Source: Rhodococcus gordoniae (GTDB lineage Bacteria; Actinomycetota; Actinomycetes; Mycobacteriales; Mycobacteriaceae). Taken from it: a stretch of 64,000 nt of DNA. The notes under the pieces were generated by a model. The model worked only from the letters and a program-made list of their open reading frames with translations. It was not told the DNA's origin and made no database searches. Of this stretch, positions 21,689 to 32,852 are shown in pieces; position 1 is the first letter of the stretch; the number at the start of each line of letters is the position of its first letter. The stretch covers positions 1 to 64,000 of the forward strand of contig NZ_LPZN01000006.1 of NCBI RefSeq assembly GCF_001646655.1, in the 5' to 3' direction. The translations under genes and the position numbers were made by a program.

Positions 21689-21916
21689 TCAGGAACGGAA
21701 CACGCGCCGCTGGAACCGGCGGACCCACCACACGGCGACGGTGACCGCGGCCGCGCCGAGCACGGCACTCTGTGCGCTGGCGGTGACGACGAGGACCACG
21801 AGCAGGGTGAGGACGCCCATCGCGAGAGCTTCGAGCTTGTACAGGGGCCAGATCGTCCCGGCGATGTCGACACCGTCGGTGCGCTCGCGAGGGACCCGGG
21901 TATCGAGCACGGACAT
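21689..21916 (-). CDS. Small membrane protein of unknown function
   Basis: A 75-residue protein with a perfect ribosome binding site (AGGAGGTG) before ATG 21916. One long or two short hydrophobic helices (about 32-65) are followed by a basic tail WVRRFQRRVFRS. The N-terminal 30 residues are hydrophilic. It stands alone on the minus strand, divergent from the F420-type oxidoreductase gene. No family is recognised. Confidence 0.7.
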   Translation of the reverse strand: MSVLDTRVPRERTDGVDIAGTIWPLYKLEALAMGVLTLLVVLVVTASAQSAVLGAAAVTVAVWWVRRFQRRVFRS

Positions 21917-22039
21917 CGCGGTGCACCTCCTGAAGGTCGAGCGGAATACTTTCTTCAGGATAGACGCAGGGAAGAGTTCGGGCCACCGAACTCGGCAATC
22001 GAGCGGCGACCGTCACCACGAGCGTGTTGACTGATCGGC

Positions 22040-22513
22040 ATGCCACTGCACGGAGAGTACGAACCGAGTCCCGTCGAATGGAGCGCGAAGCAGGTCGAGG
22101 AGTACGAGTCGTCGGGCGGTACCCGCGGCACGACCCTCCAGGGTCGGCCGGTGATCATCCTGACCACGGTCGGGGCGAAGTCCGGCAAGCTCCGCAAGAT
22201 CCCTCTCATGCGCGTCGAACACGAGGGTGCCTATGCCGCCGTCGCGTCGCTGGGCGGCGCTCCGAAGCATCCGGTCTGGTACCACAACGTCCTGGCGAAT
22301 CCGCACGTCGAGTTGCGGGACGGCACCGAGATACGGGACATGATCGCTCGCGAGGTCCACGGCGACGAGAAGGCGCAATGGTGGGAACGTGCCGTCGAGG
22401 CGTTCCCGCCGTACGCGGAGTATCAGGAGAAGACCGACCGTGAGATCCCGCTCTTCGTCCTCGAGCTCGCCGAAGACCCGGAATCGATCGCCGGGGGTGC
22501 TGCGGGCGCGTAG
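22040..22513 (+). CDS. Deazaflavin (F420)-dependent nitroreductase-family protein
   Basis: A Ddn/FDOR-A type split beta-barrel protein expected to use coenzyme F420 for reductions. The 157-residue protein carries the family motif [18 protein letters not shown] and the phosphate/F420 segment [16 protein letters not shown]. It starts at ATG 22040. Mycobacterial relatives reduce quinones or activate the nitroimidazole pretomanid; the substrate here is unknown. The ilvA leader hairpin begins 25 nt after its stop. Confidence 0.9.
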   Translation: MPLHGEYEPSPVEWSAKQVEEYESSGGTRGTTLQGRPVIILTTVGAKSGKLRKIPLMRVEHEGAYAAVASLGGAPKHPVWYHNVLANPHVELRDGTEIRDMIAREVHGDEKAQWWERAVEAFPPYAEYQEKTDREIPLFVLELAEDPESIAGGAAGA

Positions 22514-22537
22514 CCGATCACGGCGAAGAATCCGAAG

Positions 22538-22598
22538 ATGCTGCCGTCCCCCTGAGGCGGGTCCCGCCGTGGTGGGCGATTCGGGGGAGTGGCAGCAT
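22538..22598 (+). promoter_or_regulatory. Nested long hairpin immediately upstream of ilvA
   Basis: ATGCTGCC (22538-22545) pairs perfectly with GGCAGCAT (22591-22598). Inside it CCCCC (22548-22552) pairs with GGGGG (22583-22587), and inside that GGCGGG/CCCGCC (about 22556-22567) can form a tip. The structure ends 6 nt before the ilvA GTG and covers the only purine-rich sequence that could be its ribosome binding site. It may terminate the upstream gene or control ilvA translation. Confidence 0.6.
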
Positions 22599-22604
22599 TG
22601 ACGG

Positions 22605-23960
22605 GTGACCTCCACTTCGCGAACAGCAGAACCGACGACTGTGACTGCCGTGCCCGGCGCGGCCGACATCGATGCGGCTGCCGAGCGAATTTCGGAGGCG
22701 GTCGCCCCGACCCCGCTCGAGCTCAGCCCCCGGCTCTCGGCCCTCGTGGGTGCGAACGTCTACCTCAAGCGTGAGGATCTCACTCGCGTGCGGTCTTTCA
22801 AGCTCCGCGGCGCATACAACGCGATGGCACAGCTCGACGCGGCAGAACGCACCGCAGGTGTGGTCACGGCGAGCGCAGGAAACCACGCCCAGGGTGTGGC
22901 CTACGCGTGCCGGGTGATGGGAATCCAGGGCCGAATCTACGTGCCCACCCGCACTCCCAAGCAGAAGCGCGACCGGATCCGCGTGCACGGCGGGGACAGC
23001 GTCGAACTCATCGGCGTCGGCGACACCTTCGACGCCGCGGCCGCGGCGGCAGCGGACGATGCGCTCCGTACCGGAGCGACGATGATCCCGCCCTTCGACG
23101 ACGCCCGCACGGCCGCCGGGCAGGGCACGATCGCGCGCGAGATCCTCGAACAACTCGACGGCGATCTCGATGTCGTGCTCGTCCCCGTGGGCGGGGGTGG
23201 CCTCGTCGCCGGCGTTGCCGCGTATCTGCGCGAGCGGTCCCCGCGCACGTCGATCGTCGGCGTCGAGCCGGCGGGAGCAGCATCGATGACGGCCGCGCTG
23301 GTCGCGGGCGGTCCGGTGACGCTGCCGGAGGTCGAGCCGTTCGTCGACGGCGCCGCGGTCAAACGGATCGGCGACGTTCCCTACGCGGTCGTGTCCGAAC
23401 TCGGCGCGGAGGTCGTGTCCCATTCGAGCCTGCCGCTCGTGGCCACGCTGCGCCGCGAAGGGCTCGGCCGCGCACCGTTCGGGATGACCCAGATCGACGA
23501 GGGTGCACTGTGCACCACGATGCTCGACCTGTACCAGAACGAAGGCATCATCGCCGAGCCCGCCGGCGCGCTGTCCGTCGCCGCCCTCGACGCGATCTCG
23601 GTGCAGCCCGGAGCGAACGTGGTGTGCCTGGTGTCGGGCGGCAACAACGACGTCTCACGCTACGGCGAGATCATCGAGCGGTCGCTCGTCCACCGCGGAC
23701 TCAAGCACTATTTCCTCGTGGACTTCCCACAGGAGCCCGGTGCGCTGCGCCGGTTCCTGGACGAGGTCCTCGGGCCGGACGACGACATCACCCTGTTCGA
23801 GTACGTCAAGCGCAACAACCGGGAGACCGGTGCCGCCCTCGTCGGTATCGAACTGGGTGCTGCAGAAGGCCTTTCGTCGCTGCTCCATCGCATGGACGCA
23901 TCGCCGATCGACGCGCAGCGACTCGAGCCGGGGTCGCCGGCCTATCGTTATCTGACGTAA
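22605..23960 (+). CDS. ilvA: Biosynthetic threonine dehydratase
   Basis: PLP enzyme that deaminates threonine to 2-oxobutanoate, the committed step of isoleucine synthesis. The 451-residue protein has its PLP lysine in VRSFKLRGAYNAM, the phosphate loop as VPVGGGGLVAG and the SAGNHAQGVAY motif. The C-terminal part (about 350-451) is a single ACT-like regulatory domain (HYFLVDFPQEPGALRRF), the short form known from Corynebacterium and mycobacteria. That domain mediates isoleucine feedback in the family. The GTG start follows a long hairpin that may regulate it. Confidence 0.95.
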   Translation: MTSTSRTAEPTTVTAVPGAADIDAAAERISEAVAPTPLELSPRLSALVGANVYLKREDLTRVRSFKLRGAYNAMAQLDAAERTAGVVTASAGNHAQGVAYACRVMGIQGRIYVPTRTPKQKRDRIRVHGGDSVELIGVGDTFDAAAAAAADDALRTGATMIPPFDDARTAAGQGTIAREILEQLDGDLDVVLVPVGGGGLVAGVAAYLRERSPRTSIVGVEPAGAASMTAALVAGGPVTLPEVEPFVDGAAVKRIGDVPYAVVSELGAEVVSHSSLPLVATLRREGLGRAPFGMTQIDEGALCTTMLDLYQNEGIIAEPAGALSVAALDAISVQPGANVVCLVSGGNNDVSRYGEIIERSLVHRGLKHYFLVDFPQEPGALRRFLDEVLGPDDDITLFEYVKRNNRETGAALVGIELGAAEGLSSLLHRMDASPIDAQRLEPGSPAYRYLT

Positions 23961-23995
23961 CCGGGCGCCCCGGTCGCGTCAGGGGTGGTGTGCGG

Positions 23996-24271
23996 TCACC
24001 AGTGATTGCACACCCACCACGGGCCCCACCAGTAGCAGTCGGGCCGCCAGTAGTTGTCCCGGTGATGGTCGCGGTCGTAGTTCTTGTCGTGACGGTTGTA
24101 GTACTGGTCGTGCTCGTGATGGTCGTAATTTCCGTGGTCATCGTGTCCGCCGCCGACATTCACGATCCCGGGTGCGGTGTCGACGGTCGGGGACGCCGAT
24201 GCGACTCCGGCGGGAACGAGAACGAGGGCGGTGCCGAGAAATGCGCTCGCCAGAATCTTCCTGGTTTTCAT
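23996..24271 (-). CDS. Secreted His/Tyr/Trp-rich small protein
   Basis: A 91-residue protein with GAGGTG before ATG 24271. The signal peptide is KTRKILASAFLGTALVLVPA, with cleavage probably after ASA (about residue 27). The mature 60 residues are dominated by His, Asp, Tyr and Asn (HDDHGNYDHHEHDQYYNRHD), then a Trp/Cys-rich end (PDCYWWGPWWVCNHW) with two Cys that could form a disulfide. The composition suggests metal binding or an adhesive or wall-associated peptide. No family is recognised. Confidence 0.8.
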   Translation of the reverse strand: MKTRKILASAFLGTALVLVPAGVASASPTVDTAPGIVNVGGGHDDHGNYDHHEHDQYYNRHDKNYDRDHHRDNYWRPDCYWWGPWWVCNHW

Positions 24272-24357
24272 GGGGATTCACCTCGAGAATTCGACGGTAC
24301 CCGAGACGGTACTCGCTCACTCGTGGCATAATCAACGACTTTTTCGCTCGACGAACG

Positions 24358-26106
24358 TTATCGCTGGGGCATGTCCGGAGCCTCGAGGACGGCGAAGGAC
24401 CAGCCCGGGACGAGCACCGCGGATTCGGTGCGGTTGACGACCGGTTCGTCCCACCACAGCAGCGGCTTCCCGCCGACCGGCACGGTGACGGGATCGGGTC
24501 CGAGATTGCAGGCCACGCGGAGCGCCCCGCGGTGCACGACGAGCCACTTCTCCTCCTCGTCGTAGGTCACGTGCACGTGCTCGAGCCAGGGATCGGTGAG
24601 CTCGGCGCGGGCTCGCCGGAGCGCGATGAGCGCCCGGTAGCACTCGAGCAACCGGGCGTGCCCGTCCTCGCCGCGTTCGTCCCAGCGCAGTTTCGATCCG
24701 ACGAAGGTCTCCGGATCCTGCGGGTCGGGTACGTCGGCGGCGTCCCAGCCGTGTTCGGCGAACTCGCGTCGGCGACCCTCGACGACGGCCGCGGCGAGTT
24801 CCGGTTCGGGATGCGACGTGAAGTACCGGAAGGGTGTGCTCGCACCCCATTCCTCGCCCATGAACAACATCGGTGTGAACGGTGAGGTGAGTACGAGCGC
24901 GGCCTTCAGGGCGAGCTGTCCGGGTTCGAGATAGGCCCCCGGCCGGTCGCCGAGTGCCCGGTTGCCGACCTGGTCGTGCGTGCAGGTGTAGGCGACCAAT
25001 CCGCTCGCCGGCGTGCGCCGGGTGTCGAGCGGACGTCCGTGGACGCGTCCGCGGAAGGTGGAGTACGTCCCGGCGTGGAAGAAGCCGTGCCCGAGGGTGT
25101 ACGCGAGGCAGTCCAGGGAGCCGAAGTCGCCGTAGTAGCCCTGCCGTTCACCGGATACCGCCGCGTGGATCGCGTGGTGGACGTCGTCGGCCCACTGCGC
25201 GTGCAACCCGTAACCGCCACCGGGCCGCGGGGTGATCATCCGCGGATCGTTCAGGTCCGATTCCGCGATCAGCGACAGGGGACGACCGAGATGGGCGGAC
25301 AGGCGGAACGTCTCGACCGCCAGTTCCTCGAGGATGTGCGTCGCAGTGTGGTCGACCAGCGCGTGCACGGCGTCCAGGCGGAGCCCGTCGATGTGGAAGT
25401 CGCGGAACCAGCGCAGCGCGTTGTCGAGAATGTACTTGCGCACCTCCCCGGAACCCGGACCGTCGAGGTTGATGTTGTCGCCCCAGACGCCCGGTGCCGC
25501 GGAGAGATAGGGACCGAAGCGGCCCAGATGGTTCCCGGACGGGCCGAGATGGTTGTAGACGACGTCGAGGACGACCCCGAGACCGCGCGCATGAGCGGCG
25601 TCGACGAAACGCTGCAGCGCGTCGGGGCCGCCGTAGGGCTCGTGGACCGCGTACCAGAGCACCCCGTCGTAACCCCATCCGTGGGTGCCGTTGAACGCGT
25701 TGAGCGGCATGAGCTCGACGAATTCGACCCCCAGTTCCACGAGTTCGTCGAGTCGGCCGATCGCGGAGTCGAGGGTGCCCTCGGGGGTGAAGGTCCCCAC
25801 GTGCATCTCGTAGACGATGCTTCCCGTCAGTTGCCGACCGGTCCAGCCGCGATCGGTCCACTTCGCTCCGTCCACCACGTGCAACTGCGACGGCTCGTGC
25901 ACGCCCTCGGGCTGCCGGGGCGACCGCGGGTCCGGGAGGACCGCCCCGGTGTCGTCGTCGAGCACGAAACCGTATCGGGCGTCGGGGGCGACATCGACGG
26001 TGGCACGCCACCAGCCGTCGTCGTCGCGTTGCATGTCGTGGAGCGTTCCGTCGGCGAACAGGCGGACGGACGACGGGATCGGAGCCCAGACCTCGAAGGT
26101 GTGCAC
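24358..26106 (-). CDS. treZ: Malto-oligosyltrehalose trehalohydrolase
   Basis: Releases trehalose from maltooligosyl-trehalose, the last step of the TreX-TreY-TreZ route from glycogen to trehalose. The 582-residue GH13 enzyme starts at GTG 26106. It has an N-terminal CBM48-like beta domain (about 1-90). Barrel motifs are DVVYNHLGPSGNH, HIDGLRLDAVHAL (nucleophile Asp) and LIAESDLND (acid Glu), and TCTHDQVGNRALG holds a catalytic Asp. treY and treX lie 2-4.5 kb upstream on the same strand, separated by unrelated genes. Confidence 0.95.
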   Translation of the reverse strand: MHTFEVWAPIPSSVRLFADGTLHDMQRDDDGWWRATVDVAPDARYGFVLDDDTGAVLPDPRSPRQPEGVHEPSQLHVVDGAKWTDRGWTGRQLTGSIVYEMHVGTFTPEGTLDSAIGRLDELVELGVEFVELMPLNAFNGTHGWGYDGVLWYAVHEPYGGPDALQRFVDAAHARGLGVVLDVVYNHLGPSGNHLGRFGPYLSAAPGVWGDNINLDGPGSGEVRKYILDNALRWFRDFHIDGLRLDAVHALVDHTATHILEELAVETFRLSAHLGRPLSLIAESDLNDPRMITPRPGGGYGLHAQWADDVHHAIHAAVSGERQGYYGDFGSLDCLAYTLGHGFFHAGTYSTFRGRVHGRPLDTRRTPASGLVAYTCTHDQVGNRALGDRPGAYLEPGQLALKAALVLTSPFTPMLFMGEEWGASTPFRYFTSHPEPELAAAVVEGRRREFAEHGWDAADVPDPQDPETFVGSKLRWDERGEDGHARLLECYRALIALRRARAELTDPWLEHVHVTYDEEEKWLVVHRGALRVACNLGPDPVTVPVGGKPLLWWDEPVVNRTESAVLVPGWSFAVLEAPDMPQR

Positions 26107-26183
26107 CCGACCAGCATGCCGTGTCGGCGGCCCCGGTGCAGCGGATGAGGCCGTCGGGAGCCAGGGCTGCGGTGCATCAAATT

Positions 26184-26211
26184 TTGCTGCAGCTGCAATG
26201 CACTCGATACT
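26184..26211 (+). promoter_or_regulatory. Putative TetR operator and leaderless promoter
   Basis: TTGCTGCAGCTGCAA (26184-26198) is a near-perfect palindrome with one mismatched pair, in the gap between treZ and the divergent tetR gene. It overlaps a possible -35 (TTGCTG). GATACT (26206-26211) fits a -10 at 16 nt spacing, which would place transcription start at or next to GTG 26218. TGCAT and ATGCA half-sites flank it. Confidence 0.45.
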
Positions 26212-26217
26212 GGGGAA

Positions 26218-26886
26218 GTGAACCCGAATCCCGAGCGAGCCCGCCGACGGTACATCTCACCGTTGCGGGAGGAGTCGGCGCGTCGTACCCGCGAGACGAT
26301 CCGCGACGCCGCGGCGCGCCTGTTCGTCCGCGACGGCTACGTCAGCACCACCGTCAAGAACATCGCGGACGAAGCAGGTGTCGCCGTACGGACCGTGTTC
26401 ACCGCCTTCCCCGGCGGCAAGGCGGAGATCTTCCGCGAGGCACTCGACCACGCGGTGGCCGGCGACGGCGACCCGCGGGCGGCCACATCGGATCCGGAAC
26501 CCCACAAGGGAAGCGGCACGGTCTCGCACGTGGATCTGGTGGTCGAGCAGCTGGTCCGCTACGGCACCGCGATGCTCGAACGTGCGGGTGGGCTGCTCAT
26601 GACCTCCGTGGAATCGTCGGGGGCCGACCCCGACATGCGTCGATTCGCGGCGGACGACGCGAAGGCGACGGCCGAGAACGCCCGTACCCTCGCCGAAGGG
26701 CTCGAACACGCCGGCTGGCTGCGCGAGGACGTCACCGTCGAACACGCCGCCGACGTCCTGTTCACCCTGAGTTCCCCGCAGGTACATGCCCTGCTGCGAC
26801 GCGAGTGCGGATGGGATGTCGATCGGTACCGGCAATGGCTCTCCGGCACTCTCCGCACGACGTTGCTGCGCACACCCGCGCCGTGA
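26218..26886 (+). CDS. TetR-family transcriptional regulator
   Basis: A 222-residue regulator. The N-terminal helix-turn-helix (about 20-66) includes TRETIRDAAARLFVRDGYVS and VKNIADEAGVAVRTVFTAF. The C-terminal helical ligand/dimer domain includes AGGLLMTSVESSGADPDMRRF. The GTG start at 26218 lies only 6 nt after a good -10, so the mRNA is probably leaderless. It is divergent from treZ and probably autoregulated through the palindrome in the shared gap. Whether it controls treZ is unknown. Confidence 0.9.
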   Translation: MNPNPERARRRYISPLREESARRTRETIRDAAARLFVRDGYVSTTVKNIADEAGVAVRTVFTAFPGGKAEIFREALDHAVAGDGDPRAATSDPEPHKGSGTVSHVDLVVEQLVRYGTAMLERAGGLLMTSVESSGADPDMRRFAADDAKATAENARTLAEGLEHAGWLREDVTVEHAADVLFTLSSPQVHALLRRECGWDVDRYRQWLSGTLRTTLLRTPAP

Positions 26887-26925
26887 CGTCGGTGCTCTGC
26901 CCGATCGCACCGTGACGGACTCGAT

Positions 26926-27339
26926 TCAGTCGTCGCCGTGATCGTCGAGGTAGAGCCACTCGCCGTTCTCCCGCACGAACCGGCTGTGTTCGCGCATGGA
27001 GTCGGGCACGCCGGACGCCGTCCAGTGCGCGCGGAAGTCCACCCTGCCGGTGGTGTGCAGGAATCCGCCACCGGTGGTGTGCACTATCTCGAGCCCCGTC
27101 CAACGCTGCTCGGGGTCGAACTCGATCGAGCGCGGGCGCGTGGTCGGATGCCAGGTCCGCATCAGGTGCGCCGCATCGCCCACCGTGAATGCCGTGTACC
27201 GCGAACGCATCAGCCGCTCCGCGGTCGGGGCGTTCGCGCCGGCCAGCAGTGGCCCACAGCATTCGGACAGGGGTACCCCGCGACCGCACGGGCACGGGGA
27301 ATCCGGGCGGGTATCGGCTCGGCGCTCGGCTCTGCTCAT
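26926..27339 (-). CDS. YchJ-family SEC-C motif protein (UPF0225)
   Basis: A 137-residue protein started at ATG 27339; GTG 27345 in frame, with GGGGGA closer to it, is an alternative. The N-terminal SEC-C zinc motif is CPCGRGVPLSECCGPLL (four Cys, about 18-31). The rest is an NTF2-like domain with LMRSRYTAFTVGDAAHL and WTGLEIVHTTGG. This is the YchJ/UPF0225 architecture. The function is not established; SEC-C motifs bind zinc and appear in translation-linked proteins. Confidence 0.85.
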   Translation of the reverse strand: MSRAERRADTRPDSPCPCGRGVPLSECCGPLLAGANAPTAERLMRSRYTAFTVGDAAHLMRTWHPTTRPRSIEFDPEQRWTGLEIVHTTGGGFLHTTGRVDFRAHWTASGVPDSMREHSRFVRENGEWLYLDDHGDD

Positions 27340-27497
27340 GGCCACAGTGTCCCCCAACCGGTCGCTCGGCCGGCCTCGGGGCGGTGGCTGCGGAGGATCG
27401 CCACTGCCGGCGACGAGCGCGGTGTTGTGGAGCGACCGACGCCGGATCGCGAATGATGTTCTCGGACCGCGCGCTCCGGAGCGTTCCATGATGCACA

Positions 27498-27983
27498 ATG
27501 CCGAACATGAACGCGCAGCGCTATGTCGGGGTCGTGGGTCCGGGTGAAGCCACGCCCGAACAGCGACGTATCGCCCGGCAGGTCGGGGGGCTCCTCGCCG
27601 GCCGCCGGGCCGTCGTGGTCACCGGCGGCCTGGGTGGGGTGATGGCGGCGGCCTGTCGCGGCGCTGTGGAAGCCGGCGGGACGACCCTCGGTCTGCTACC
27701 CGGGGACGACCGTGCCGAGGGCAATCCCTATCTGACGGTGGCCGTTCCCACCGGTCTCGGAGAGATGCGCAACGCGCTGCTCGTGCGCAGCAGCGACGCG
27801 TTGATCGCGGTGGGCGGCAGCTGGGGCACGATGAGTGAGATCGCGCTCGCGGTCCGGATCGGCGTTCCGGTCATCGCCATCGGGGGCTGGAAGATGCCCG
27901 CTGCGGGAGTGCTCGACGTCGAGTCGCCCGCCGAGGCCGTCGAGTGCCTGCACGCACTGTTGTGGCGTAAGGATCCGGTGTGA
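27498..27983 (+). CDS. TIGR00725-type Rossmann protein related to LOG/DprA-like enzymes
   Basis: A 161-residue protein with one Rossmann domain. Family features are GVVGPGEATPEQ, VVTGGLGGVMAAACRGAVEA, EMRNALLVRSSDALIAVGG and WGTMSEIALA. This is the TIGR00725 group, related to lysine-decarboxylase-like LOG phosphoribohydrolases. The usual LOG PGGxGTxxE motif is replaced by GGSWGTMSE, so nucleotide binding is likely but cytokinin activation is doubtful. The ATG at 27498 lacks a clear ribosome binding site; a second ATG lies three codons later. Confidence 0.8.
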   Translation: MPNMNAQRYVGVVGPGEATPEQRRIARQVGGLLAGRRAVVVTGGLGGVMAAACRGAVEAGGTTLGLLPGDDRAEGNPYLTVAVPTGLGEMRNALLVRSSDALIAVGGSWGTMSEIALAVRIGVPVIAIGGWKMPAAGVLDVESPAEAVECLHALLWRKDPV

Positions 27984-28046
27984 TCCGACCGTGGACACGA
28001 CGAGGGGCGCGAATCTACGAGTCGGCGTCGGCGGGTTCGTACCGTC

Positions 28047-28080
28047 GGCGGGTTCGCCTGGAACCGGCGGCGGACCCGCC
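28047..28080. terminator. Possible bidirectional terminator between the LOG-like gene and treY
   Basis: GGCGGGT (28047-28053) pairs with ACCCGCC (28074-28080) in the 149-nt gap between convergent genes. The preceding bases contain a 13-nt direct repeat (GTCGGCGGGTTCG at 28027 and 28045). There is no U-tract and nothing else is seen in this gap. Confidence 0.35.
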
Positions 28081-28132
28081 GGCGCCAGGCCGAAGAAGAC
28101 GCGCGCGACGCCCTCGACCCTGAACGGCACCT

Positions 28133-30531
28133 CTATCCGGAATTCCGAACCCGCACGAGCGCTGCCACCGGCAGGGGATCGAGCAGATCGACGATCCGGA
28201 CCGGCCCGGTGAAGGTGCGTCCGGTCAGGGCATCCGACCATTCGCCGTCCGGCAGGTGAAGAGCCGTGTCCTTCCATCCGGAACGCGACAGCGCCACGGT
28301 GTGGCGAGCGGACACCGCGAGCACGTCGAGATCGTCCGGTGCGGGACCACGGCCGAACGCGAGAAGATGCTCGGCGGCCGGGCCGGTGGCGAGTATCGGC
28401 ACGTAGGCCCCGCCGACGAAGCTCTCCGGACGTTCGCGGCGCAACCGGAGCGCCGTGCGCACGAGCGTGAACTTCGCCGGGGCCGAATCGGGGGCGTCGA
28501 GCAGTCGCCGTCGGGCGTCGAAGTCCACCGGCCGCCGATTGTCCGGGTCGACGAGCGAGTCGTCCCACAGTTCGGTGCCCTGATAGACGTCGGGTACACC
28601 CGGACCCAGCAGCTGCAGCAACTTCTGGCCGCACGAGACGGCCGCGACGTGCGGTTCGACCTCCGCGACGAACGAGGTCAGCTCGCCCGCGACGGGTCCG
28701 TCGAAGATCGCGTCCAGCCAGCCGTCCACGGCGGCCTCGAACTCCTCGTCGACCTCGGTCCACGTGGATCGGGTCCCGTTCTCCCGCAGCGCCTTCTGTG
28801 CGTAGGCGTGAACCCGGTCGCGCAGTTCGGCGGTCACCACTCCGTCGAGTGGCCACACCCCGAACAGGGTCTGCCACAGGAACAGTCCGATCGCCGGATC
28901 CGGCGCGGGCGCACGGTCGTTCCACGACCCGAGCCGCCGCGACCACTCGTCGGCGACCTGCGAGAGCACACCGATCCTCGCCCGGACGTCCTCGCTGCGC
29001 TTGGTGTCGTGGGTCGACAGGGTGGTCATCGCCCGCGGCCAGTGCCGAGCCCGCTGGGTCCATGCAAGGTGGAATTCGGCCGGGGAGACGGAGAAACGGC
29101 CGGGTTGCCCGCCCACCTCCTGCAGCGAGATCAGCCGCACCGCACGGTAGAACAAGCAGTCCTCGACCGCCTTGGCGGTCGCGGCCCCGCACACCTGGCC
29201 GAAGCGGGTCGCGGATTCGTCCCCGAAGGCCATCGCCCGGGCGAACACCGCGAGCGCGGGACCGAGCGAGGGGTGCGAACGGGCGAGATCGCCGACGATG
29301 CGCGGCACCAGGGTCGCGAGCGGCGCGTAATCGGCACGATAGACGGGAAGCTGTGCGGCGACGGCGATCACGGCCTCGTGCAGCGTCCCGTCGTCGCATT
29401 CGGTGTCGCCGGTCTCACGCCGGATCGCCCGCACGAGCCGGCGTACCTCCGGTGCGAGCCCGTTCCCGAGCACCGACCGCTTGAGGTCGTGTTCGCGTGC
29501 GTGCAGCCACGATACGTCGCCCTCTGCGCCGGTGAACCTGCGCGACAAGGCGTTCAGTTCCGGCTCGCCGGACGGATCGACGAAGACCGCCGACAGTTCC
29601 CCGAGCGCGTCGTAGCCGGTGGTGCCGTCCACCGGCAGGGTGGCGTCCAACGGCTCGGCGTCGCCGAGGATCTTCTCGATCACGAGCCACCGCTCGGGGC
29701 CGATCACCTCGCGCAGACGCGCGAGATAGCCGGCGGGATCGGCGAGACCGTCCGGATGGTCGACGCGGATCCCGTCGACGAGATCGTCGGCGATCCACGA
29801 CGCGACCTGCTCGTGCGTCGCGTCGAACACCTCCGGATCCTCCACCCGCACGGCGGCGAGATCGTCGACGGTGAAGAAGCGGCGATATCCGATCAGCCCC
29901 GAGTTCCACGCCACGAGACGGTAGGCCTGTCGCGCGTGGACCTCCTCGCCGGTGCCGGCGTCGGTTCCGGGGGCGATGGGAAATCTCTTGTCGTAGTAGG
30001 CGAGCAGAGGTTCGTCGCCGGAACGGTCGACGGTCAGGTCACGGATGTCGTCGTCGGACCCGAGCACCGGCAGGGCGATCCGTCCGTCCGCGCCGTTGTC
30101 GTCGGCGAGGTCGAGATCGAAGAAGGACGCGTACCGGGACCCGGACCCGTGTTTCAGGACGTCCCACCACCAGGCGTTCTGGCGCGGGTCGCTCACACCG
30201 ACATGGTTGGGGACGATGTCGACGACCAGTCCCATGCCCCGCGCGCGCGCCTCCCGCGACAACCGCTCCAGCCCCTCGCGGCCCCCGAGCGACTCGGAGA
30301 CCGTGCCGGGATCGACCACGTCGTAACCGTGGGTGGACCCGATCGTCGCGCTGAGGACGGGGGAGAGGTAGACGTGCGAGACCCCGAGGGCGTCGAGGTA
30401 GTCGAGCACGGCGACGGCGTCGGCGAAGGTGCACTCGTCGCCGCGCATCTGGAGTCGGTAGGTGGACAGCACCGACGCAGGGTTCCCCGCGCCGCCGCCG
30501 CTCACACCTGCCGACTCCGTAACGTCCGAGG

Positions 30532-30535
<4 letters not shown>
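28133..30535 (-). CDS. treY: Malto-oligosyltrehalose synthase
   Basis: Turns the reducing end of maltodextrins into an alpha-1,1 trehalose linkage. The 800-residue GH13 enzyme starts at GTG 30535. Motifs are [47 protein letters not shown] and [13 protein letters not shown] (nucleophile). [15 protein letters not shown] carries the acid and [16 protein letters not shown] the third Asp region. The C-terminus is [20 protein letters not shown]. The start overlaps the treX stop by 4 nt (GTGA), so the two are translationally coupled. Confidence 0.96.
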
Positions 30536-32805
<2,270 letters not shown>

Positions 32806-32852
32806 GCCCGCCAACAGTAGTCTTCCGGCGGCCCGGGCACCGGGTGAGCGCG

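Noticed and set aside
22538-22555. Five-codon leader peptide (ATG CTG CCG TCC CCC TGA) as an ilvA attenuator
   Set aside because: It has no Ile, Leu, Val or Thr run of the kind used by attenuators and no ribosome binding site; the hairpin arms explain the sequence better.
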